Positions 8,968 through 17,514 of a stretch of DNA of 63,950 bases are shown here, one piece after another. How positions within the stretch are numbered: position 1 is the first letter of the stretch; every line of letters begins with the position of its first letter. The position numbers and the translations under genes are program-made. This stretch comes from Streptococcus constellatus (GTDB lineage: Bacteria; Bacillota; Bacilli; Lactobacillales; Streptococcaceae), in assembly GCF_902167705.1 (NCBI RefSeq), contig NZ_CABHMZ010000037.1, positions 1-63,950 on the forward strand. The letters are read 5' to 3'. A model generated the notes under the pieces. That model made no database searches. It worked only from the letters and a program-made list of their open reading frames with translations, and was not told the origin of the DNA.

Positions 8968-9795
8968 ATGACGGAAATAAATCTTTTATTTTCAATCGAT
9001 GATCATTATGTAGAGCAATTTAAAACGACCTTGTATTCAGTTTATTTGAATACACCGTCAGCTTTGTTGCATGTGTTTGTCTTGCAAAAAGAATTGTTAA
9101 AAAGGAATATGGAGATTGAGGATTTTTGTGAAACACTAGGGATCATCTATGAGCCGGTTGTGATTGGCGAAAAGGCCTTTGAAGATGCTCCAAGCACTGA
9201 TCGGTATCCAGAAACAATTTACTATCGTTTGTTGGCGCATGAATATCTTCCTCAAGATTTGGAGCGGATTCTTTATTTGGACGCAGATATTTTATGTTTA
9301 AATGATATTTGTCCGCTTTATGAAATGGAGTTAGGAACTTCTTTATATGCTGCGGCCAGTCATGGTTCAGATGCTAATATGACAGATTTAGTCAATAAGC
9401 TGCGTTTGCAGAATTTTGAGGCAGAAAGTTACTATAATTCAGGAGTTTTACTCATGAATCTGACCGCCATTCGGAAAGAAGTGAAGCGTGAGGCTATTTT
9501 AGATTACATTGCGCAGAATAGTTTTAAACTCTTTTTACCGGATCAAGATGTGCTGAATGCTTTGTATGGACATTTGACAATTCAGATTCCAGATGAATTG
9601 TATAACTACGATGCCCGCTACAATGTGCTGTATTATGCTCGGAGTAAAGGTGAGTGGGATTTAGATTGGGTTGTGGAGCATACAGTTTTTCTTCACTTTT
9701 GTGGGCGAGACAAGCCTTGGCTGAAAGAATACCACGGACGCTATGCTGCACTTTATAAGCATTACCAACATCGCAGCCGAAAAGTTGGCAGATAA
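8968..9795 (+). CDS. Glycosyltransferase family 8 protein
   Basis: This 275-residue protein has the GT8 layout: an N-terminal strand INLLFSIDDHY and the metal-binding DxD in YLDADIL near residues 103-109. A late HFCG.DKPW motif (LHFCGRDKPW) closes the active site. GT8 enzymes transfer glucose or galactose from UDP-sugars, often to lipopolysaccharide, teichoic acid or glycoprotein glycans. The start at 8968 is chosen because GGGGAG is well placed; the earlier 8947 codon is not. The gene ends at a terminator facing convergent rsmG. The acceptor is unknown. Confidence 0.88.
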   Translation: MTEINLLFSIDDHYVEQFKTTLYSVYLNTPSALLHVFVLQKELLKRNMEIEDFCETLGIIYEPVVIGEKAFEDAPSTDRYPETIYYRLLAHEYLPQDLERILYLDADILCLNDICPLYEMELGTSLYAAASHGSDANMTDLVNKLRLQNFEAESYYNSGVLLMNLTAIRKEVKREAILDYIAQNSFKLFLPDQDVLNALYGHLTIQIPDELYNYDARYNVLYYARSKGEWDLDWVVEHTVFLHFCGRDKPWLKEYHGRYAALYKHYQHRSRKVGR

Positions 9796-9801
9796 AAACG
9801 A

Positions 9802-9835
9802 AACCAACCGATTGAAATGGTTGGTTTTTCTTTTT
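9802..9835. terminator. Bidirectional terminator between the GT8 gene and rsmG
   Basis: The 9-bp stem AAACCAACC/GGTTGGTTT is followed by TTCTTTTT on the plus strand and preceded by an A-rich stretch. It can end both converging genes and overlaps the last codon of rsmG. Confidence 0.75.
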
Positions 9836-10550
9836 ATAACGGTCGTTTATTAGGAATTCCTGCTTTGCGTGGGTATTTATTGGGAGTTTCTTTTTTCTTG
9901 TCAACAATAGTGATGTAGCGCGGGTCACCGTTGGGAAGTTGATAGCTGCTGTTTTCTGCGACTTTGCTGAATAGGAGTCTGAGAGCGTTATTAGCTTCCG
10001 TTAATTCCTCAGGAGCACTGCTGGCTTTGAGCGCTAAAAGACGCCCTCCAACTTTAAGAAAGGGAATGGTCAGCTCGGCTAAGACCTGCATACGAGCAAC
10101 AGCGCGTGCAGTGACAATATCAAACTGGGCGCGGAAGTCTTTATCTTGAGCAAAATCTTCTGCCCGACCATGATAAAAATGAACTTTTTCCAAACCTAAC
10201 TCGTCAGCCAAATGATTTAAAAACAGAATACGCTTGTTCAGAGAATCAATAATCGTCACATCTAGCGCTGGATAGAGGATTTTCATAGGGAGACTCGGAA
10301 AACCTGCCCCTGCTCCAATATCCAATAGTTTGATGTTTTTGTTTTCAATCCATCCCTGTAAAATTGGCGCAATGGAATCATAGAAATGCTTGAGATAGAC
10401 TTCCTTTTTGTCAGTAATAGCTGTCAGATTGATTTTTTCATTCCATTCAACGAGAAGTTCAAAATAGTGTTCAAATTGCTTTTTTTGTCGGTCTGTGAGT
10501 TCAATCTGTTGTTGTTTTAAAAGTTGATAAAATTCTTCGGGTGTCATCAT
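9834..10550 (-). CDS. rsmG: 16S rRNA (guanine527-N7)-methyltransferase RsmG
   Basis: This 238-residue Rossmann methyltransferase has the SAM motif [14 protein letters not shown] near 70-83 and the family segments EKINLTAIT and [17 protein letters not shown]. It methylates G527 of 16S rRNA; loss gives low-level streptomycin resistance in many bacteria. Length is normal. A TATAAT box lies on the minus strand at about 10579-10584, upstream of the start. It is divergent from lemA, so the two share a promoter region. Confidence 0.96.
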   Translation of the reverse strand: MMTPEEFYQLLKQQQIELTDRQKKQFEHYFELLVEWNEKINLTAITDKKEVYLKHFYDSIAPILQGWIENKNIKLLDIGAGAGFPSLPMKILYPALDVTIIDSLNKRILFLNHLADELGLEKVHFYHGRAEDFAQDKDFRAQFDIVTARAVARMQVLAELTIPFLKVGGRLLALKASSAPEELTEANNALRLLFSKVAENSSYQLPNGDPRYITIVDKKKETPNKYPRKAGIPNKRPL

Positions 10551-10688
10551 TTGTCCTTACTTGTATCTTCTTGTTTCTATTATACCAGATAATCAGAAGA
10601 GAATCTTCAAAATTTCTCTTTTGAAGAAGTCTAAATTTTTATTCTTTTCATTTTTCTGGTATAATGTCTATAATAAATTTAAAGGAGA

Positions 10689-11255
10689 ATGACTATGTGG
10701 ATAATTATTTTAGCCATTGTTGTGGTACTTGTATTGTTTGTGATTGCCAGTTACAATGGTCTTGTCAAAAGTCGTATGCAAACTAAGGAAGCGTGGAGTC
10801 AGATTGATGTTCAGTTAAAACGTCGAAATGATTTGCTGCCAAACCTGATTGAAACGGTCAAAGGGTATGCCAAATATGAAGCATCAACGCTTGAAAAAGT
10901 AACAGAGCTTCGTCGTCAAGTGGCAGCTGCTACAACGCCAGCAGAAGCTATGAAAGCAAGTGATGCCTTGACGCGTCAAATTTCTGGCATTTTTGCAGTT
11001 GCAGAAAATTACCCAGAATTAAAAGCAAGTACGAACTTTGTAAAATTGCAAGAAGAATTGACCAATACTGAAAATAAAATTTCGTATTCTCGTCAACTTT
11101 ATAATAGTGTAACAAGCAATTACAATGTGAAGCTGGAAACATTTCCAAGTAATATTATTGCTGGAATGTTCGGCTTTAAGCCGGCAGATTTCTTGGCTGT
11201 TCCAGAGGAAGAAAAATCCGTACCAAAAGTTGATTTTAGCGGTTTAGGAGACTAA
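10689..11255 (+). CDS. lemA: LemA family protein
   Basis: This 188-residue protein has one N-terminal membrane helix (about 3-21) followed by the LemA helical domain with [30 protein letters not shown], the family hallmark. LemA is commonly next to the HtpX protease, as here: htpX starts two bases after this stop. A TATAAT lies at 10660-10665 with a weak -35. The pair probably works in membrane-protein quality control, though LemA's own role is poorly known. Confidence 0.95.
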   Translation: MTMWIIILAIVVVLVLFVIASYNGLVKSRMQTKEAWSQIDVQLKRRNDLLPNLIETVKGYAKYEASTLEKVTELRRQVAAATTPAEAMKASDALTRQISGIFAVAENYPELKASTNFVKLQEELTNTENKISYSRQLYNSVTSNYNVKLETFPSNIIAGMFGFKPADFLAVPEEEKSVPKVDFSGLGD

Positions 11256-11256
11256 T

Positions 11257-12153
11257 ATGCTCTTTGATCAAATTGCTAGTAATAAAAGACGAACGTGGGT
11301 TCTCTTGATTGCTTTTTTTGCTCTGTTAGCGATTATTGGAGCAGCAGTCGGCTATTTATGGCTAGATTCAACTCTTGGTGGTGTGATGATTGCCTTTATC
11401 ATTGGCGGTATTTATGCTTTTAGCATGATTTTTCAATCTACCGAGGTTGTCATGTCTATGAACGGTGCGCGACAAGTCACGGAAGCTGAGGCTCCTGATC
11501 TGTATCATGTGGTAGAAGATATGGCGATGGTAGCACAAGTTCCGATGCCGCGGGTGTATATTGTAGAGGATTCATCGCCCAATGCTTTTGCGACTGGTTC
11601 AAAGCCTGAAAATGCAGCAGTTGCTGCAACAACAGGCTTGTTAAATCTGATGAATCGTGAAGAGCTGGAAGCGGTTATTGGACATGAAGTGAGCCATATC
11701 CGTAATTATGATATTCGGATTTCAACGATAGCGGTAGCACTTGCTAGTGCGGTGACCATGCTATCCAGCCTAGCTGGACGAATGATGTGGTTTGGCGGTG
11801 GCAGTCGCAGACGTGATAGTCGAGATAATGATAGTGGTTTGGGAATTCTGATGCTGATTTTGTCGCTTGTTGCGATTATCTTGGCTCCTTTAGCAGCTAC
11901 TTTGGTTCAGTTGGCGATTTCTCGTCAACGTGAATTTTTGGCAGATGCTTCAAGTGTAGAATTAACGCGCAATCCGCAAGGGATGATTAACGCTCTCTTG
12001 AAATTAGAAAATAGCGAGCCGATGCACCACAAAGTTGATGACGCTAGTGCAGCTCTTTATATCAATGATCCAAAAAAAGAAGGCGGCTTGCAAAAGTTAT
12101 TTTACACCCACCCACCGATTTCAGAGCGAGTGGAGCGCTTAAGAAAAATGTAA
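11257..12153 (+). CDS. htpX: Membrane zinc metalloprotease HtpX
   Basis: This 298-residue M48 protease has two N-terminal membrane helices (about 14-60), the zinc motif HEVSH in [11 protein letters not shown], and the third ligand Glu in [10 protein letters not shown]. Two further helices lie between them. HtpX degrades misfolded membrane proteins. It is co-transcribed with lemA and ends in a long terminator facing the convergent MFS gene. Confidence 0.96.
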   Translation: MLFDQIASNKRRTWVLLIAFFALLAIIGAAVGYLWLDSTLGGVMIAFIIGGIYAFSMIFQSTEVVMSMNGARQVTEAEAPDLYHVVEDMAMVAQVPMPRVYIVEDSSPNAFATGSKPENAAVAATTGLLNLMNREELEAVIGHEVSHIRNYDIRISTIAVALASAVTMLSSLAGRMMWFGGGSRRRDSRDNDSGLGILMLILSLVAIILAPLAATLVQLAISRQREFLADASSVELTRNPQGMINALLKLENSEPMHHKVDDASAALYINDPKKEGGLQKLFYTHPPISERVERLRKM

Positions 12154-12215
12154 AAAGATTGAGATAGACAGTCATGATTGCGACACAATCATAGTAGTCT
12201 ACTTCAATCTTTTTT
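12152..12215. terminator. Bidirectional terminator between htpX and the MFS gene
   Basis: Long imperfect hairpin: an outer AAAAAGATTGA arm pairs with TCAATCTTTTTT, an inner ATGATTG pairs with CAATCAT. A-rich and T-rich flanks allow function in both directions. Confidence 0.8.
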
Positions 12216-12256
12216 GGTCTTTCACCAGATAAATTTTGAATATAATAGCTCTGTTC

Positions 12257-13480
12257 CTATCTTTTTTTGACCGATAGTAAAAGAGATAATCCGCCACAGA
12301 CTGTAAACACAATCCATGTGACTTTCATATTCCAAATAGCGAGACTGGTAAACATCATGGTACCAAATGGGACAGAAAAACTAAACAGCAAACTCAGAAA
12401 GTTAGAAGTCTGTGCTAAGATATCTGAGGGAAGTTTGCTAAGAAGCATGCTGTTGATTTTTGGATTGACTTTTCTAGCAAGATACATCATAAAGAAAACA
12501 GCAAAAATAGTAAGGAAAACAGGTAATTGGAAGACATTGATGATACCAATTGAAAGAAGTGTAAAGATTGACCAAAGAGCGATTTGATTAACAGAGAGTC
12601 TGCTAAAATAATCATTGGGGGTTAGGCTGGCAGAAACAATTCCTAGAATGATTGTTGTTTCAAAAATGAGAAGAGACTGGCTGAAAGGGAGTCCGAATAA
12701 AGGATGATCCAATAAATAAAGATTGTAAATCGCCATAATAGAGCCACCAAGTGCATTGAGTATTAGTATCTGAAAGAGTAAGGTCAAAAAATGGCTATCT
12801 TCATTTTGTTCAAAAATTAGTTTGCAGCTGTGATACATTTCTAGAAATTGTTGCTTGAGAGGAAGAGGATTTTCACTTTCTTTAATGGCGTCATGGGTCA
12901 ATTTATGGCGGACAAAATAAAGAGTGGTTGAAGATAGTAGAAATGTCAGGGAATTGATCAAAGCTACCAGTGCGAAATGTTGATTGCTGACAGCAAGAAG
13001 CCAAACTCCTAATGCTTGTCCAGCTAAATTGCAGAGATAAGCAATTAGTTGCGTAAAGGAGAAAGCTGCCATCATGTCTTCATCTGCTAAATTCTTTTTC
13101 AAAATAGGCATTTGCAGACCACTACGATAGTCACTAATCATATCTGATAGGATATTCAAGAGACAAACAGTAGAAAATGCCAGATAAGAAGTTGAGCGAG
13201 TTAGAAATGCTACAAAGACAAATAGCATAGCTTGGAGATAACCCATATGAATGAGCCAACGCGCTTTATGACTGGTTTTATCAGCTTTTATTCCCACAAA
13301 AATAGTAAAAAATACTGGAACGAGAACGATAAAATTAGCAATCCCGACAGCAAATTTAGGATTGGGGAGGCTTGATGCAAAAACAACAAAAACAATATTA
13401 TAAATGGAAGAGCCTAAAATATTGAATATGCGTGACAGACTGATAAACGCAAATACTTTATTTTTTACAATGAGTTTCAT
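12257..13480 (-). CDS. MFS transporter
   Basis: This protein of about 407 residues has about 12 hydrophobic segments and the N-terminal FISLSRIFNILGSSIYNIVFVVFA helix typical of streptococcal MFS efflux-type permeases. The ATG at 13480 is chosen because AAAGGAGATT lies directly upstream; the ORF extends to 13567 but that part is non-membrane and atypical. It is convergent with htpX. The substrate is unknown; relatives are annotated as macrolide or multidrug efflux-like without proof. Confidence 0.85.
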   Translation of the reverse strand: MKLIVKNKVFAFISLSRIFNILGSSIYNIVFVVFASSLPNPKFAVGIANFIVLVPVFFTIFVGIKADKTSHKARWLIHMGYLQAMLFVFVAFLTRSTSYLAFSTVCLLNILSDMISDYRSGLQMPILKKNLADEDMMAAFSFTQLIAYLCNLAGQALGVWLLAVSNQHFALVALINSLTFLLSSTTLYFVRHKLTHDAIKESENPLPLKQQFLEMYHSCKLIFEQNEDSHFLTLLFQILILNALGGSIMAIYNLYLLDHPLFGLPFSQSLLIFETTIILGIVSASLTPNDYFSRLSVNQIALWSIFTLLSIGIINVFQLPVFLTIFAVFFMMYLARKVNPKINSMLLSKLPSDILAQTSNFLSLLFSFSVPFGTMMFTSLAIWNMKVTWIVFTVCGGLSLLLSVKKR

Positions 13481-13674
13481 TCTAATCTCCTTTTTATGTG
13501 TTGCAATGATTATAGCAGGAAAGGAGTTGATTTCAAGGGCTTTTCCGTAAGTGGTAGCAAAGTCCAAGTAAGTGAACGGTATGGTAAAGTAACTTGCAAA
13601 TAAACTTTATGTCCTATTTCTCATCTCAAAAATGGTATAATAAAATTAGAAATTTAAATACAAATGAGGAAACG

Positions 13675-14211
13675 ATGTTACATATTCAAGAAATACGTAA
13701 AAATCCAGATGGTCTTGCTTTTGAGCAAGGATTTGATTTGACGCAAGAATTGCAAGTGCGCAATCCTGAAATTTTAAATGTCCAAGACATTTTTGTAAGT
13801 GGAAAGGTGCAATATGAAGACGGTCTTTACTTTTTAGATTATGATTTGTCTTATACCATTACGCTGGCGTCAAGTCGCAGCATGGAGCCGGTAGAGCAAA
13901 AAGAGAGCTACTTGGTGAATGAAGTTTTTGCCGATGCGCATAGTGGAAAAGTGGATCAGGATTTGATAGCGGATGACTTGGTGTTGCCGATTGAAAATGA
14001 AGAAATCAATCTAGCTGAAAGTGTGGCAGATAATATTTTATTGCATATCCCTCTTAAAGTGCTGACAGCCGAGGAGGAAGCGAGTGATAGCATGCCTTCA
14101 GGAAATGATTGGCAGGTCATGACCGAAGAAGAGTATCAGCAAAGTAAACAAGAGCAAAAAGAGAAAAACAGTCCTTTTGCTAGCCTGCAAGGTCTGTTTG
14201 ATGAGGAGTGA
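13675..14211 (+). CDS. YceD/DUF177-family protein
   Basis: This protein of 178 residues fits the YceD family, usually encoded before rpmF and linked to large-subunit ribosome biogenesis. Recognisable parts are VSGKVQYEDGLYFLDYDLSYTITLASSRSMEPVE and the acidic C-terminus. The two Cys pairs seen in some members are absent. The start is placed at 13675, after GAGGAAACG; the upstream extension to 13594 has no ribosome-binding site. rpmF does not follow here. Confidence 0.85.
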   Translation: MLHIQEIRKNPDGLAFEQGFDLTQELQVRNPEILNVQDIFVSGKVQYEDGLYFLDYDLSYTITLASSRSMEPVEQKESYLVNEVFADAHSGKVDQDLIADDLVLPIENEEINLAESVADNILLHIPLKVLTAEEEASDSMPSGNDWQVMTEEEYQQSKQEQKEKNSPFASLQGLFDEE

Positions 14212-14261
14212 AAAATCTAATTTTTGTTTGCCATATTTTTTATTGGAAAAAGGAGCAGAAT

Positions 14262-14884
14262 ATGCAAAAATACATAAAAAGATTAGAGCATGATTTTTCT
14301 GAAATAAAAAATGGTTTTAAAGAATTTGAGAAAAGAGCGCAGTTAGATTTTGAAAGTTATGAAGAAAAAGAAGTGCATGCATTAGCTAAATCAGCTTATC
14401 AATCAGAGGTATATCAAGTTCGGATGTATGCTGTCTTTTTATTCGGATATTTGTCTGATGATAAGGCAGTTTTGCATTTTATGAAAGAAGAAGTGTCGAA
14501 AGATAAGAATTGGAGAGTTCAGGAAATTCTAGCAAAATCCTTTGATGAGTATTGCAAAAGAGTTGGATATGAGGAATCTCTAGATATAATTGATGAGTGG
14601 TTACATGCAGAACAGCCAAATACAAGAAGAGCAGTAACAGAAGGTTTACGAATATGGACTACAGGCCTTATTTTAATCAGAATCCTCAGGAAGCGATAAA
14701 AAGATTGTCGAACTTAAGATTAGACTCTAGTGAATACGTAAGAAAGTCCGTAGGGAATGCTTTAAAAGATATTAGTAAAAAATTTCCAGAACTTGTAAAA
14801 TCGGAACTCAAGACATGGGGAACCAATAAAGCAGAGCGACAGGTTTATCAATTAGCTAGTAAATTCATTGGCACACATATATAA
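14262..14884 (+). pseudogene. HEAT-repeat DNA alkylation repair-like protein, frameshifted
   Basis: The first frame encodes about 133 residues of helical HEAT-like sequence (FSEIKNGFKEFEKRAQ, WRVQEILAKSFDEY, NTRRAVTEGLRIW). The homologous continuation (RPYFNQNPQEAIKRL, SSEYVRKSVGNALKDISKKFP) is in the -1 frame and runs to 14884. One missing base near 14661 explains the break. The parent family is the AlkD-like/DNA-alkylation-repair HEAT proteins. A GGAG site precedes the ATG at 14262. The frame break could also be an assembly error. Confidence 0.8.
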
Positions 14885-15181
14885 ATATAAGGGCTTGTAT
14901 TCTATAGACAACCTTTATATATATAAGACTATTCCCTGTCACTTGTCCGTTATTAAAGTTTTTTTGAAATATATTCAGTATTCTTGCAAATTTTTGTCTA
15001 GATTAACTGAGGAGTGAATCTTCATCTGGCAAAACTATCTTTGCGGGGACAGGCTCTAATAATTATTTTACTTATATGTTTTTCTATTTATGATAGCAAA
15101 TAGTTTCATGTAAAACAACAAATCCTTTATTTTCACGCATAAAAATGATAAAATAAAACAAACTAAAAAGAGGAGTACAAA
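14885..15181 (+). other. Gene-free stretch before gnd
   Basis: No reading frame is credible here. A TAAAAT box at 15149-15154 with a weak TTTATT at 17 bp upstream may be the gnd promoter. AAAGAGGAG provides its ribosome-binding site. Nothing else stands out. Confidence 0.4.
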
Positions 15182-16606
15182 ATGACAAAAGCGAATTTTG
15201 GTGTTGTTGGTATGGCCGTCATGGGTCGTAACCTTGCCCTTAATATTGAATCTCGTGGCTATACAGTAGCAATTTACAACCGTTCAGCGAATAAAACAGA
15301 GGATGTGATTGCATCACATCCTGAAAAAAACTTTGTTCCAAGTTATGATGTGGAAAGCTTTGTAAATTCTATCGAAAAACCACGTCGGATTATGCTCATG
15401 GTCAAAGCTGGTCCAGGAACCGATGCAACGATTCAGGCACTTTTACCTTTCCTTGATAAAGGAGATATCTTGATTGACGGTGGAAATACTTTTTATAAAG
15501 ACACTATTCGTCGTTCAGAAGAATTGGCAAATTCAGGAATCAATTTCATCGGAACAGGTGTATCTGGTGGCGAAAAAGGTGCGCTTGAAGGACCGTCTAT
15601 CATGCCTGGTGGGCAAAAAGAAGCCTATGAATTAGTAGCAGACGTGTTGGAAGAAATTTCAGCGAAAGCACCAGAAGACGGTGCGCCATGTGTGACTTAC
15701 ATCGGTCCAAACGGTGCTGGTCATTATGTAAAAATGGTTCACAATGGGATTGAATATGGCGATATGCAATTGATTGCAGAAAGCTATGATTTAATGCAAC
15801 ACTTGCTTGGATTTTCAGCAGCAGAAATGGCTGACATCTTTACAGAATGGAATAAAGGTGAGTTGGATAGCTATCTGATTGAAATCACTGCTGATATTTT
15901 GACTCGTAAAGATGATGAAGGTCAAGATGGGCCGATCGTTGATTACATTTTGGATGCGGCTGGAAATAAAGGAACTGGTAAATGGACGAGTCAATCAGCT
16001 CTTGACTTTGGTGTGCCGCTTCCGCTCATTACAGAGTCTGTCTTTGCACGCTATATTTCTGCTTATAAAGATGAACGTGTGGCTGCAAGCAAGGTTCTTC
16101 CAAAACCAGCTACATTTAAATTTGAAGGAGACAAGGCTGAATTGATTGAAAAAATTCGTCAAGCCCTCTACTTCTCGAAAATTATGTCTTATGCACAAGG
16201 TTTCTCACAATTGCGTGTAGCATCTAAAGAACAGGATTGGAATCTTCCGTTTGGTGAAATTGCTTCTATTTGGCGTGCTGGTTGTATCATTCGTGCTCGT
16301 TTCTTGCAAAAAATTACAGATGCATACAGTCGCAATGCAGATCTTGCAAACTTACTGCTTGACGAATACTTTATGGACGTCACTGCCAAATACCAACAAG
16401 CTGTTCGTGATGTAGTGGCGTTGGCTGTTCAAGCAGGTGTGCCGGTACCAACGTTCTCTAGTGCGATTGCTTACTTTGATAGCTATCGTGCAGAAAACTT
16501 GCCAGCCAATTTAATTCAAGCGCAACGCGATTATTTTGGTGCGCATACGTATGAACGCAAGGACAAAGAAGGAATTTACCACTATTCTTGGTATGATGAA
16601 AAATAG
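15182..16606 (+). CDS. gnd: 6-phosphogluconate dehydrogenase (decarboxylating)
   Basis: This 474-residue enzyme oxidises 6-phosphogluconate to ribulose-5-phosphate, CO2 and NADPH in the pentose phosphate pathway. Visible are the N-terminal NADP fold [12 protein letters not shown], the [10 protein letters not shown] segment, [16 protein letters not shown] and the catalytic [14 protein letters not shown] with Lys and His/Asn. The length is full. The ritR gene follows after eight bases, an arrangement known from pneumococcus-group streptococci, so NADPH supply and redox/iron control are linked in one unit. Confidence 0.98.
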   Translation: MTKANFGVVGMAVMGRNLALNIESRGYTVAIYNRSANKTEDVIASHPEKNFVPSYDVESFVNSIEKPRRIMLMVKAGPGTDATIQALLPFLDKGDILIDGGNTFYKDTIRRSEELANSGINFIGTGVSGGEKGALEGPSIMPGGQKEAYELVADVLEEISAKAPEDGAPCVTYIGPNGAGHYVKMVHNGIEYGDMQLIAESYDLMQHLLGFSAAEMADIFTEWNKGELDSYLIEITADILTRKDDEGQDGPIVDYILDAAGNKGTGKWTSQSALDFGVPLPLITESVFARYISAYKDERVAASKVLPKPATFKFEGDKAELIEKIRQALYFSKIMSYAQGFSQLRVASKEQDWNLPFGEIASIWRAGCIIRARFLQKITDAYSRNADLANLLLDEYFMDVTAKYQQAVRDVVALAVQAGVPVPTFSSAIAYFDSYRAENLPANLIQAQRDYFGAHTYERKDKEGIYHYSWYDEK

Positions 16607-16614
16607 GATAGGCT

Positions 16615-17304
16615 ATGGCGAAGCGGATTTTATTAGTTGAAAAAGAAAAAAAGTTAGCACAATTTATTGGCTTAGAACTACAAAAAGAAGGTTATCGGGT
16701 TGATCTTTTTGAAACAGGAAAAGATGCTTTGGCGTTTGCGCGAGCGAATCAATACGATTTATTCCTGTTGAATTTTATGCTTGACGATATGACAGGAACA
16801 GAATTTGCCGCACAATTAAGTGTGATAAAGCCTGCTTCGGTCATCATTGTATTGGATAATCGTGATAATATTCTTCAATATACTGAGGAAATCCAACGCT
16901 TTGCTGTTGCTTACATGGTAGAACCATTCATTGTGACGGACTTAGTTGAAAAAATTTCTGCCATTTTTCGTGGGCGTGATTTTATTGACCAGCATTGTAG
17001 TCAGATGAAAGTTCCAACATCTTATCGAAATCTTCGGATTGATGTGCAAAATCATACAGTTTATCGAGGTGAAGAAGTGATTGCATTGACTCGAAGAGAG
17101 TATGATTTATTAGCAACATTGATGGGAAGCCATCAAGCTTTAAGCCGTGAACAGTTGTTAGAGCGCGTGTGGAAATACGAAGGTGCTGTTGAAACAAATG
17201 TTGTCGATGTTTATATTCGCTATCTTCGTAGTAAAATTGATATAGCGGGGCAAAAAAGTTATATAAAAACCGTGCGTGGTGTTGGTTATGCTATGCAAGA
17301 ATAA
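16615..17304 (+). CDS. ritR: Orphan redox-sensing response regulator RitR
   Basis: This 229-residue OmpR/PhoB-type protein has a receiver domain (1-120) and a winged-helix DNA-binding domain (135-229, ending IKTVRGVGYAMQE). The normal phospho-acceptor Asp is replaced by Asn53 (LLNFMLDD), and a single Cys lies at position 128 (DQHCSQM) in the linker. Both match pneumococcal RitR, an orphan regulator that represses iron uptake and responds to oxidation of Cys128 instead of phosphorylation. The adjacent gnd gene also matches. No histidine kinase gene is nearby. Confidence 0.92.
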   Translation: MAKRILLVEKEKKLAQFIGLELQKEGYRVDLFETGKDALAFARANQYDLFLLNFMLDDMTGTEFAAQLSVIKPASVIIVLDNRDNILQYTEEIQRFAVAYMVEPFIVTDLVEKISAIFRGRDFIDQHCSQMKVPTSYRNLRIDVQNHTVYRGEEVIALTRREYDLLATLMGSHQALSREQLLERVWKYEGAVETNVVDVYIRYLRSKIDIAGQKSYIKTVRGVGYAMQE

Positions 17305-17311
17305 CTCTGAG

Positions 17312-17341
17312 GTGCAGGAAATATCGTTTTTCTGCACTTTT
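17312..17341 (+). terminator. Terminator after ritR
   Basis: GTGCAGGAAA pairs with TTTTCTGCAC, leaving a short loop and a TTTTCT tail. It closes the gnd-ritR unit. Confidence 0.7.
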
Positions 17342-17421
17342 CTAATGGGCGTATTTCCCTAGTCTATTACAATTTGCAAGCAAGAAATAGGAAAAATTTT
17401 TAAAATATTATATAAAAACGC

Positions 17422-17449
17422 TTTACAAAATAAAAATATATGATATAAT
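17422..17449 (+). promoter_or_regulatory. ptsG promoter
   Basis: TTTACA and TATAAT are spaced by 16 bp. The start of transcription would fall just before the palindrome at 17467. Confidence 0.8.
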
Positions 17450-17465
17450 TAAAGGGTCAAATAAA

Positions 17466-17492
17466 TGCAAACGTTTTCGTAAAACGTTTGCG
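17466..17492 (+). promoter_or_regulatory. cre-like 11-bp palindrome in the ptsG leader
   Basis: A perfect 11-bp inverted repeat (GCAAACGTTTT/AAAACGTTTGC, 3-nt spacer) contains two AAACGTTT cores resembling catabolite-responsive elements. It lies downstream of the promoter, so CcpA bound here would block transcription. The same fold in RNA would be a strong hairpin close to the ribosome-binding site. Confidence 0.7.
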
Positions 17493-17514
17493 GAAATTTT
17501 ATAAGGAGATATGA

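Noticed and set aside
9524..9928. Minus-strand ORF across the GT8 end and rsmG end
   Set aside because: It overlaps a convergent terminator and two well-supported genes, and its sequence has no family-like pattern.
12267..12587. Plus-strand ORF antisense to the MFS gene
   Set aside because: No ribosome-binding site, and composition reflects antisense of membrane helices.
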